Assembly (NCBI GenBank): GCA_003487955.1
Contig: DNNJ01000048.1
Location: forward strand, 6,998-15,741
Source of the DNA: Clostridiales bacterium
Lineage (GTDB): Bacteria; Bacillota; Clostridia; Tissierellales; Sedimentibacteraceae
DNA length: 8,744 nt
Direction of reading: 5' to 3'
The position numbers were made by a program, and so were the translations under genes. Below are positions 1 to 6,536 of the stretch, piece after piece. The notes below the pieces were generated by a model. That model did no database searches. It saw nothing but the letters and a program-made list of their open reading frames with translations, and was not told where the DNA came from. How positions within the stretch are numbered: position 1 is the first letter of the stretch; each line of letters starts with the position of its first letter.

Positions 1-4
1 AATA

Positions 5-271
5 ATGAGTATTTCACAGGTTATGGATGTTATGCAGGCTGCTGCGGGAGCTGCAATAAAAGTGGGGGCACCCATATTGATAGTAAGTTTAATAATAGGT
101 TTATCAATAGCTATTTTTCAGGCTGCAACTCAAATACATGAACAGACATTAACCTTTGTTCCAAAATTATTTGTTACAGCAATAATGTTAATTGTATTAG
201 GAAATTGGATGACTGAGGTTATGTCTGATTTTACATACTATGTATTTGATCTGATGCTGAGAGTATATTAG
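5..271 (+). CDS. fliQ: Flagellar export apparatus protein FliQ
   Basis: FliQ is a small inner-membrane subunit of the flagellar type III export gate. In known structures several copies pack around the FliP/FliR core. The 88-residue product has the family's usual length and two hydrophobic segments, at about residues 16-38 and 55-80. Between them lies the conserved linker FQAATQIHEQTLTFVPK (residues 38-54), a strong FliQ signature. The ATG is preceded only by AATA at the window edge, so its ribosome binding site cannot be seen. The bases TAATG at 3-7 would let an upstream gene, presumably fliP, end with a TAA that overlaps this start by one base; this is inference because fliP itself lies outside the window. 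fliR follows after 8 bp. Identity is near certain from the linker motif and the gene order. Confidence 0.95.
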   Translation: MSISQVMDVMQAAAGAAIKVGAPILIVSLIIGLSIAIFQAATQIHEQTLTFVPKLFVTAIMLIVLGNWMTEVMSDFTYYVFDLMLRVY

Positions 272-279
272 AGGACGCG

Positions 280-1050
280 ATGGCATTTTCAGGTGAGTTT
301 ACTTATTTTTTATTAATATTTGCAAGAATGAGCGGCTGTGTTTTTTTTAATCAAATATTCGGCAGAGGGAATTTACCAAACATATTTAAAATATCATTAA
401 GCTTATTTCTTGCTGTAACAGTCTACGGCATATTGCCTCCTGAAGGCAGTATAGTCATTGCAACTACAATAGAATATATATTATTAATTATAAAAGAGCT
501 GTTTATCGGTTACTTAATAGGTTATATAATAAGCTTATTTTTCAGTACAGTGGTTATAAGCGGTGAAGTTATAGGAATACAAATGGGAATGTCCATGGCT
601 AAAATATATGACCCGAACAGCAGTGTTTCAATGGGTATTATGGGAAGCTTCTTAAATTTGATTTTAATACTTATTTTTTTCAGCGTAAACGGTCATCTTA
701 ATTTAATTCAAATATTTATAACCACGAGCAAATTAATAGAGGTAGGCAATTTCTCCATACCTGTACATTTGTTTTACAATATGGCAGAACTGTTTCAACA
801 AATATTAATACTATCATTAAAGCTGTCAATGCCGATTATGGCAGTTGAAATAATATTAGAATCAGGGATTGGAATTCTAATGAAAGCAATACCGCAGATA
901 CAGGTTTTTTCTGTAAACGTTCAATTAAAAATTTTAGTGGGCATATTTTTGATATTTATATTGGTACCGACATTTTCAACATTTATAGAGAATGTAATCG
1001 TATTGATGTTTGACACAGTAGAAAATAGTTTAAGCGCACTTGTAACTTAA
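280..1050 (+). CDS. fliR: Flagellar export apparatus protein FliR
   Basis: FliR is a polytopic membrane subunit that joins FliP and FliQ to form the export-gate channel of the flagellar type III system. The 256-residue product matches the normal family length and is almost wholly hydrophobic, with about six membrane segments. Recognisable family motifs are the N-terminal FARMSGCVFFNQIFGRGNLP (about residues 14-33), the GEVIGIQMGMSMAKIYDP segment (95-112) and the NGHL tetrad (137-140). The ATG has a GAGG ribosome binding site at 271-274 that shares a base with the fliQ stop codon, giving 5 nt spacing. In several clostridia fliR and flhB are fused into one gene. Here they are separate, with a clean TAA at 1048-1050 and a new start and ribosome binding site downstream. 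Confidence 0.95.
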   Translation: MAFSGEFTYFLLIFARMSGCVFFNQIFGRGNLPNIFKISLSLFLAVTVYGILPPEGSIVIATTIEYILLIIKELFIGYLIGYIISLFFSTVVISGEVIGIQMGMSMAKIYDPNSSVSMGIMGSFLNLILILIFFSVNGHLNLIQIFITTSKLIEVGNFSIPVHLFYNMAELFQQILILSLKLSMPIMAVEIILESGIGILMKAIPQIQVFSVNVQLKILVGIFLIFILVPTFSTFIENVIVLMFDTVENSLSALVT

Positions 1051-1062
1051 GGTGAAGTGATG
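1051..1062 (+). promoter_or_regulatory. flhB start region: ribosome binding site with adjacent GTG and ATG
   Basis: The sequence after the fliR stop contains AAGGTG (1049-1054) and then two consecutive in-frame start candidates, GTG at 1057 and ATG at 1060. The Shine-Dalgarno-like AAGGTG lies only 2 nt from the GTG but 5 nt from the ATG, so the ATG is the better start. This choice also gives the usual FlhB beginning, a short polar tail leading into TEKASPKKRR. Confidence 0.6.
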
Positions 1063-2130
1063 GCCGGCGAAAATAAAACTGAAAAAGCTTCCCCCAAGAA
1101 AAGACGGGATGAAAGAAAAAAAGGTAATGTATTTCAAAGCAAGGATGTAGTAACCGTTGGAGTTATTGCAATATCATTTTTGATATTGAATTTTTGGTCA
1201 CCACATATTTATAAGTATACTTCAAATGTATTTTATAAATATGTGTCGCTGACAAAAAATACTTATGCAATAAATGATAACCTTATTACTCAAGTATTCA
1301 AGGATACTGCGTTTACTGTATTTGCATCAGCGGGGCTTTTAATGGCTTTTGTAATAACAACGACAATTGTATTAACCGGTGCACAAACGAGGTTTTTAAT
1401 TTCTCGTGAGAATATTAAATTTAAGTTTTCAAAATTAAATCCGCTGACCGGCATAAAAAGGATGTTTTCAATTCGTGCCATAGTGGAGGTAGTAAAGAAT
1501 TTAATTAAAATATCAATATTAGCATATGTAATATATTCTTCCATTATAAAAAATTTATTTCAAGTACCTAAGCTGAGCTCAGTCAATCTCTTAACAGGAA
1601 TCAGTTTTATAGGAGCTTCAGTTATGTCTATAGTAAAAAGTGTAGTAATTGCTTTTATAGTCATTTCTGCATTTGACTTTTTATATTCCTGGTGGGAATA
1701 CGAGAAAAACATTAGAATGACGAAGCAGGAAGTTAAGGAAGAATACAAACAGTTAGAGGGAGACCCCAAAATAAGAGGAATAATAAAAGAAAAACAAAGA
1801 GCGTTTTCAATGACAAGAATGATGCAGCAGGTTCCTAAGGCAGATGTAATTATCAGAAACCCTACACATTATGCGGTTGCCATCGGCTATGACATTGAAA
1901 AAGACAATGCACCCATTGTATTGGCAAAGGGCAAAGATAGTATGGCAGCAAGGATTGTTGAAAAGGCAGAGGAATACAAAATTAATATTATTGAAAATGT
2001 TCAATTAGCAAGGGCTCTTTATGCTGAGACAGAGATAAATCGGGAAATACCCGTAAAATATTATGAAGATGTTGCAGAAATTTTAGCTTGGGTTTATAGG
2101 CTTAAAGAAAAGGGAAAATATAAGATATGA
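1060..2130 (+). CDS. flhB: Flagellar export switch protein FlhB
   Basis: FlhB is the export-apparatus protein that switches substrate class from rod/hook to filament proteins. It does so through an autocleaving cytoplasmic domain. The 356-residue product (ATG start) has the family hallmarks in order: the N-terminal motif TEKASPKKRRDERKKGN (residues 7-23), four hydrophobic segments within about residues 30-210, the charged linker with EVKEEYKQLEGDPKIRG, and the cleavage motif NPTH with N267-P268-T269-H270. Cleavage is expected between N267 and P268, as in Salmonella FlhB (N269). The C-terminus ends in the typical EILAWVYRLK. An upstream GTG at 1057 would add one residue but is less well placed relative to the ribosome binding site. 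The stop codon overlaps the flhA start by 4 bp (ATGA), which suggests translational coupling of the two partner proteins. Confidence 0.97.
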   Translation: MAGENKTEKASPKKRRDERKKGNVFQSKDVVTVGVIAISFLILNFWSPHIYKYTSNVFYKYVSLTKNTYAINDNLITQVFKDTAFTVFASAGLLMAFVITTTIVLTGAQTRFLISRENIKFKFSKLNPLTGIKRMFSIRAIVEVVKNLIKISILAYVIYSSIIKNLFQVPKLSSVNLLTGISFIGASVMSIVKSVVIAFIVISAFDFLYSWWEYEKNIRMTKQEVKEEYKQLEGDPKIRGIIKEKQRAFSMTRMMQQVPKADVIIRNPTHYAVAIGYDIEKDNAPIVLAKGKDSMAARIVEKAEEYKINIIENVQLARALYAETEINREIPVKYYEDVAEILAWVYRLKEKGKYKI

Positions 2131-4169
2131 GAAGCATATTCAAAAATTCTATTTCAATATTTATAATATCAGTAATACTTATGATAATAGTACCGTTGCC
2201 TCCGTTTTTTTTGGATTTAATGTTTATTATCAATATAGCAATATCCATAGTTATATTACTTACAACAATGTATATTAGAGAAGCATTGGAATTTTCAGTA
2301 TTTCCTTCACTCCTTTTAATAACTACACTATTCAGACTGTCCTTAAATGTATCCTCAACAAGATTAATATTAACAAATAATGGACATGCAGGGGCAGTTA
2401 TCGCTACATTCGGAAACTTTGTTTTACAAGGAAATGCCGTTGTCGGATTTATTATATTTTTAATTATTGTTTTAGTGCAATTTATAGTAATTACAAAGGG
2501 TGCCGAAAGGGTAGCCGAAGTTACCGCAAGATTTACATTGGATGCAATGCCGGGAAAACAAATGGCTATTGATGCCGATTTAAGTTCAGGTATAATCACA
2601 GAGCAGGAAGCGATGTTAAGACGTAAAAATGTCCAAAGGGAATCTGACTTTTATGGAGCAATGGATGGTGCAACAAAATTTGTAAAGGGTGACGCTATAA
2701 TGGCTATAGTAATTACCTTTATAAATTTTGCAGGCGGTATCATCATAGGTATGGTGCAGGGAGGAGACACTTTTGCGGGAGTACTTCAGACCTATTCCAT
2801 AGCAACCGTAGGTGACGGACTGGTTTCTCAGATACCTGCTTTATTAATATCTACTGCAACAAGCATGATTGTTACAAGAGCAGCTTCCGAGTCAAGCTTA
2901 AATGTAGATTTGACCAATCAAATCAGGTCACAGCCGGTAGTCTTGATAATATCCGGAGTAGTAATATTATTTATGGTGTTAATACCGGGATTTCCCTTAC
3001 CTCAGGTAATTACACTGTCATCATTACTCATTTTTTTAGGAATCAGCCTATTAAAATCAAGAGTCAGAGTTACAGCAGAAAGAGATACAGATGAAGAGGA
3101 AGAGCCGGTATCGGAAGAAGAGTATTTCAGGAATATTGATAATATTTATGAATTAATTCAAATAGACCCTATAGCAATGGAAGTAGGATACAGTTTAATT
3201 CCTTTAGTGGATACGGATGGAGGAAACTTCATTGACAGAGTTGTAATGTTCAGGCGTCAATTTGCTCAAGATATGGGAATGGTAGTCCCGTCAGTCAGAT
3301 TGAAAGATAATGGATATCTTAATCCCAACGAGTATGTTATAAAAATAAAAGGAGAAGAAGTGGCAAAAGGGGAAATATTAGTGGAATACTACTTGGCACT
3401 TGACCCCGGAAACTTAACGGGAGAGGTTGATGGTATTGAAACAATTGAACCTGCATACGGAATACCAAGCAGATGGATTAAAAAGGATAAAAAAGAGTTG
3501 GCGGAAATTTACGGATATACTGTAATAGACCCGTTGTCTGTATTAATAACACATTTATCGGAGACGGTAAAAACACATGCTCATGAATTATTATCAAGAC
3601 AGGATTTAAACCAGCTGTTAAACAATATAAAGAAAGATAATGAGTTATTGGTGGAAGAAGTTGTTCCGGGAGTATTATCTCCCGGCAATCTGCAAAAAAT
3701 ATTAAGTAATTTGCTTAAAGAAGGCATTCCGATAAAAGATATGGAAACAATTTTAGAAACAGTCAGTGATTACGGAGCATCGGTTAAGGATACTGAAATG
3801 CTTACAGAGTATGTAAGACAGGCACTAAAAAGAACGATAACACGCAAATGGTCTGAAGGCGGTCAGATAAGGGTCATTACACTAAGCACCGATGTTGAAA
3901 AATTAATAATCAATTCAATAAGCAAAAATGAAAAGGGCTCTTATTTATCAATTGATCCGGAATTGATGCAAAAATTAGTGACACAGTTGATTGAGCAAAT
4001 CAATAAACTGAAAGGCGAAATAAACATGCCGATAATACTTACTTCTCCGTTTGTAAGAGGATATTTCAGAAAGCTTTTAGACCAATTCTATCCTAAGTCA
4101 GTTGTATTATCATTTAATGAAATTGATAATTCCGTACAAATACAGGCATTGGGCAATGTAGCAATATAA
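2127..4169 (+). CDS. flhA: Flagellar export apparatus protein FlhA
   Basis: FlhA is the largest export-gate subunit. Its membrane part is linked to proton-motive-force use, and its C-terminal domain forms a nonameric ring that docks chaperone-substrate complexes. The product has 680 residues, near the family norm of about 690. The first 310 residues hold about eight hydrophobic segments. The FHIPEP-family block around residues 125-155 includes ARFTLDAMPGKQMAIDADL. By alignment from memory with Salmonella FlhA, the functionally important R147, R154, D158, D208 and D249 correspond to R128, R135, D139, D189 and D230 here, all conserved. An acidic linker DTDEEEEPVSEEE (about 320-332) leads into the cytoplasmic domain, which ends in the usual NSVQIQALGNV. 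Only a weak AGGG lies 12 nt upstream of the start, so translation probably depends on coupling through the 4-bp flhB overlap. flhF and flhG, which often follow flhA, are absent here. Confidence 0.98.
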   Translation: MRSIFKNSISIFIISVILMIIVPLPPFFLDLMFIINIAISIVILLTTMYIREALEFSVFPSLLLITTLFRLSLNVSSTRLILTNNGHAGAVIATFGNFVLQGNAVVGFIIFLIIVLVQFIVITKGAERVAEVTARFTLDAMPGKQMAIDADLSSGIITEQEAMLRRKNVQRESDFYGAMDGATKFVKGDAIMAIVITFINFAGGIIIGMVQGGDTFAGVLQTYSIATVGDGLVSQIPALLISTATSMIVTRAASESSLNVDLTNQIRSQPVVLIISGVVILFMVLIPGFPLPQVITLSSLLIFLGISLLKSRVRVTAERDTDEEEEPVSEEEYFRNIDNIYELIQIDPIAMEVGYSLIPLVDTDGGNFIDRVVMFRRQFAQDMGMVVPSVRLKDNGYLNPNEYVIKIKGEEVAKGEILVEYYLALDPGNLTGEVDGIETIEPAYGIPSRWIKKDKKELAEIYGYTVIDPLSVLITHLSETVKTHAHELLSRQDLNQLLNNIKKDNELLVEEVVPGVLSPGNLQKILSNLLKEGIPIKDMETILETVSDYGASVKDTEMLTEYVRQALKRTITRKWSEGGQIRVITLSTDVEKLIINSISKNEKGSYLSIDPELMQKLVTQLIEQINKLKGEINMPIILTSPFVRGYFRKLLDQFYPKSVVLSFNEIDNSVQIQALGNVAI

Positions 4170-4188
4170 ATGAAAGAGTGATGTTATG
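4170..4188 (+). promoter_or_regulatory. flhA-sigD junction with weak ribosome binding site and nested start/stop codons
   Basis: Sixteen bases separate the flhA stop from the sigma-factor ATG. They contain a weak Shine-Dalgarno match, AAAGAG (4173-4178), 7 nt before the ATG. Two minimal reading frames also fit in: ATG AAA GAG TGA at 4170-4181, and ATG TTA TGA starting inside that stop (4181-4189). The in-frame sequence upstream of 4186 reaches a TGA at 4171-4173 without another start codon, so ATG 4186 is the first possible start. The site looks weaker than those of fliR, flgF, flgG, fapA and cheC in the same window. Confidence 0.45.
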
Positions 4189-4962
4189 ATTTTAGCAGAA
4201 AACAAACAAATACAAATTGAAGAGCATCAAGACCAATTATGGGAGCGGTATTATGCTTCCAAAGATATAGGTATCAGAAACCAAATAATTGAAAAATACA
4301 GCTATTTAGTCAAAATAATAGCCTTGAAAATGAGAGGCATATATCAGCAGTACGGGGATGTCGAGGATATTGTAAATGAAGGAATCATAGCTCTTATGGA
4401 TGCAATAGAGAAATTTGATACATCCAAAAATACTAAATTTGAAACATATGCGTCAATAAGGATTAAAGGGTCAATTATTGATTATGTAAGGAAACAGGAT
4501 TGGATACCGAGGAAAGTAAAAAGTGATTACAAAATAATAAAAGAATCCGAAGAGCTATTGTCTAACAAGTTGGGGAGAGCTCCTACGGACAATGAAATAG
4601 CAGGACATCTTAATATGGATATAAAAGACTACAACAAAATTATCAGCAATGCATATGGTACAAGCATATTATCCTTTGAAGAATTAATTGAGGAAACTAA
4701 TATAACTGAGTATGGATTAAGAGGGCGGCATAAGCAGCCTGAGAATGAAATCGAATCAAAGGAACTATATAAGATACTTGTGGAAAGTGTAAATAAACTT
4801 AATGAGAAAGAAAAGCTTATAATTTCTTTATATTACAAGGAAGAATTAAAGCTTAAGGATATAGCACAAATTTTAGAAATAAGCAATTCAAGGGTATCAC
4901 AAATACATACATCGGCATTGCAGAAGTTAGAAAAAAGCGTTAAATACTATGTAAATTTTTAA
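4186..4962 (+). CDS. sigD: RNA polymerase sigma factor for flagellar operon, FliA/SigD/WhiG family
   Basis: This is an alternative sigma-28-type factor expected to direct RNA polymerase to late flagellar and chemotaxis promoters. The 258-residue product is close to B. subtilis SigD in length. Region 2 spans about residues 38-107, with YGDVEDIVNEGIIALMDAI, then KFETYASIRIKGSIIDYVRK and DWIPR, which are strong FliA/SigD signatures. Region 3 (about 115-160) contains LGRAPTDNEIAGHL. Region 4 (about 205-250) carries the helix-turn-helix LKLKDIAQILEISNSRVSQIHTSALQKL. All conserved parts are present, so it should be functional. Its anti-sigma factor FlgM is not in the window. In B. subtilis sigD lies far downstream, after flhF-flhG-cheBAWCD; here it follows flhA directly and precedes rod genes, which recalls the C. 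difficile arrangement without flhF and fleN. A 75-bp gap with an inverted repeat separates it from the next gene. Confidence 0.95.
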   Translation: MILAENKQIQIEEHQDQLWERYYASKDIGIRNQIIEKYSYLVKIIALKMRGIYQQYGDVEDIVNEGIIALMDAIEKFDTSKNTKFETYASIRIKGSIIDYVRKQDWIPRKVKSDYKIIKESEELLSNKLGRAPTDNEIAGHLNMDIKDYNKIISNAYGTSILSFEELIEETNITEYGLRGRHKQPENEIESKELYKILVESVNKLNEKEKLIISLYYKEELKLKDIAQILEISNSRVSQIHTSALQKLEKSVKYYVNF

Positions 4963-4967
4963 GGAAG

Positions 4968-5016
4968 GGGGACACACCTCTTTGAGAAAATCTTTGCGGG
5001 TCAAAGGAATGTCCCC
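4968..5016. repeat. Imperfect inverted repeat in the sigD-flgF gap, REP/RAYT-like candidate
   Basis: The gap of 75 bp between sigD and flgF is largely one foldable element. GGGGACA (4968-4974) pairs perfectly with TGTCCCC (5010-5016). An internal arm CC-TC-TTTGA (4977-4985) pairs with TCAAAGG (5001-5007), leaving TC as a 2-nt bulge and a 15-nt loop. No T-run follows the right arm, so it is not an intrinsic terminator. The terminal GGGGAC and GTCCCC, with a G+C content above that of the flanking genes, resemble the palindromes linked to IS200-like REP-associated tyrosine transposases in Firmicutes. That family link is from memory and was not searched. The element ends 10 bp before the flgF ribosome binding site GAGGTGAT (5027-5034). 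It may act in the mRNA as a processing or stability hairpin. Confidence 0.6.
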
Positions 5017-5037
5017 GTACTAATATGAGGTGATAAT

Positions 5038-5790
5038 ATGTCGAGAGGATTTTATACTTTAGCATCAGGTATGATTACTCAACAAAGGAAAATTGATGTA
5101 TCAAGTAATAATGTAGCAAACTTAAATACTGCAGGTTATAAAAAGGAACAGACAATAACATCAAATTTTGGCAGCTTATTAATAAACAAATACAGACAAA
5201 ATGGAATTAAAGAAGAAGCAGTGACGCTCAACAATGTTTCTATTATTAGAACCGTAACAGAAAACAATACAATACATTCCCAGGGGGTATTGGAGGAAAC
5301 AGGGAATATTACTGACTTTGCAATTATGGGTGCAGGATTTTTTGCAGTTGATAATAACGGGCAGAGCTTGTACACGCGCAACGGAAGCTTTAATATTGAT
5401 GAAGAAGGATATTTATTCCTTGAAGGTATTGGAAGAGTACAGGGTGAATTTGGGGATATATATGTGGAAGGATACAAATTTGAATTTTTGGAAGACGGAA
5501 GCATAATAGTAGAAGGTGAAGTAACGGACAAAATTGCTGTTTACGACTTCATTGATTACAATGATTTAAACAAATACGGAGAAGGAATGTTTATTTCGGA
5601 TGTAGAGCCGGACTTAGCAGAATATCCAACCATAAAAAATAAAACAATCGAAAGGTCAAATGTTGAAGTTACAGAAGAATTAACAAACATAATGTCATCA
5701 CAAAGGGCTTTGCAAACAGCAGCTCAAGCGTTGAAAATATACGATATGATAAATGACAAAGCAGTCAATGAAATAGGCAAGGTACAATAG
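5038..5790 (+). CDS. flgF: Flagellar basal-body rod protein, FlgF/FlgG family
   Basis: This is an axial protein of the flagellar rod, exported through the type III gate and assembled below the hook. The 250-residue product has the family's N-terminal rod domain with NNVANLNTAGYKKE (residues 24-37). The central region contains GAGFFAV (98-104) and YTRNGSF (112-118). The C-terminal helix has SNVEVTEELTNIMSSQRALQTAAQALKIYDMI, typical of FlgF, FlgG and FlgE. There is no signal peptide, as expected for type III substrates. The ATG is preceded by a near-perfect ribosome binding site GAGGTGAT (5027-5034). A second paralogue follows after 9 bp, matching the flhO-flhP pair of B. subtilis and the tandem flgG-type pair of C. 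difficile. Family membership is secure. The choice of flgF over flgG rests on gene order and a length of about 250, and is tentative. Confidence 0.86.
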   Translation: MSRGFYTLASGMITQQRKIDVSSNNVANLNTAGYKKEQTITSNFGSLLINKYRQNGIKEEAVTLNNVSIIRTVTENNTIHSQGVLEETGNITDFAIMGAGFFAVDNNGQSLYTRNGSFNIDEEGYLFLEGIGRVQGEFGDIYVEGYKFEFLEDGSIIVEGEVTDKIAVYDFIDYNDLNKYGEGMFISDVEPDLAEYPTIKNKTIERSNVEVTEELTNIMSSQRALQTAAQALKIYDMINDKAVNEIGKVQ

Positions 5791-5799
5791 GAGGGTATT

Positions 5800-6504
5800 A
5801 TGATTAAAGCATATTATACAGCTGCAAACGGTGCAATAAGCAATAAAAACTATTTGGATGTTATATCAAACAATATGGCAAATATTCAAACAGAAGGATT
5901 TAAAAAGTCCAAGCCTGAATTTTCTGATTTAATTTATACGAATATGAGAGGAGCCGAAGGAGCCAACACAGAATTAAAATCAGGAAGCGGCTCTAAAATA
6001 AGTAAAATTGATGTTGTTTTCAGTCAGGGAATACCATATCAAACAAGTGTTAAAACCGACTTTGCCATATTAGGTGAAGGTTTTTTTGCTGTTCAATTCG
6101 AAGAGGAGAATATGTTTACAAGAGGCGGAAGTTTCAACATTACAAATATTGATGATGAGAATTACCTTACCTATCAAGGGGGATATGTATTAAACAATCA
6201 AGAGGAACCTATAATTTTAGAAAATAATGACGATATAGATAATGTGGAGATAGGAGTTTTCGTCCTTAATAATAATGGTGAGTTAGAGCAAGCAGGTAAT
6301 AACCTGTACAGAATATCAAATGAAGATGCAGAGTATAATTTAGTTGAAGCAAAGGTTTTGAAGGGTTATTTGGAAGCTTCCAATGTTGAAATATCTGATG
6401 AAATGGTGAAACTAATTCAGCTCCAAAGAGCATTTCAGCTTAATTCAACTGTAATACAAACTGCTGACGAAATTGAACAAACCATTAATTCATTAAGGGG
6501 ATAG
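5800..6504 (+). CDS. flgG: Flagellar basal-body rod protein, FlgG-like
   Basis: This is the second rod protein of the tandem pair, probably the distal rod, and would be secreted by the export gate encoded upstream. The N-terminus carries NNMANIQTEGFKKSKPEFSD (residues 24-43). The middle has GSGSKISKIDVVFSQGIPYQT, then GEGFFAV (92-98) and FTRGGSF (106-112). The C-terminus ends SNVEISDEMVKLIQLQRAFQLNSTVIQTADEI, very close to the FlgG consensus. At 234 residues it is shorter than FlgG of E. coli (260), and the shortening seems to be in the central domain because both ends are intact. A strong ribosome binding site AGGAGG (5789-5794) overlaps the upstream stop and sits 5 nt before the ATG. Two homologous genes in tandem suggest an old duplication. 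FlhP would be the equivalent name in Bacillus. Confidence 0.86.
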   Translation: MIKAYYTAANGAISNKNYLDVISNNMANIQTEGFKKSKPEFSDLIYTNMRGAEGANTELKSGSGSKISKIDVVFSQGIPYQTSVKTDFAILGEGFFAVQFEEENMFTRGGSFNITNIDDENYLTYQGGYVLNNQEEPIILENNDDIDNVEIGVFVLNNNGELEQAGNNLYRISNEDAEYNLVEAKVLKGYLEASNVEISDEMVKLIQLQRAFQLNSTVIQTADEIEQTINSLRG

Positions 6505-6536
6505 ATTGGCAAAATATCAAAATAAGGGAGGCTGTC

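Noticed and set aside
280..2130. fliR-flhB fusion as seen in some Clostridia
   Set aside because: A TAA at 1048-1050 ends fliR, and flhB has its own start and ribosome binding site, so the genes are separate.
2102..2599. Minus-strand open frame of 165 codons opposite the start of flhA
   Set aside because: It lies wholly opposite strongly conserved FlhA and the end of FlhB, has no recognisable domain, and its composition mirrors the hydrophobic coding strand.
4968..5016. Intrinsic terminator after the sigma gene
   Set aside because: The hairpin is followed by GTACTAATATGAGG, not a T-run, and the rod genes just downstream have no visible promoter of their own.
4982..5023. Small TTG-started peptide of 13 codons in the sigD-flgF gap
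   Set aside because: It has no ribosome binding site and is simply the inverted repeat read in one frame.
5136..5531. Minus-strand open frame of 131 codons inside flgF
   Set aside because: It is antisense to a conserved rod gene, rich in Ser/Pro as expected from AT-rich reverse complement, with no recognisable domain.
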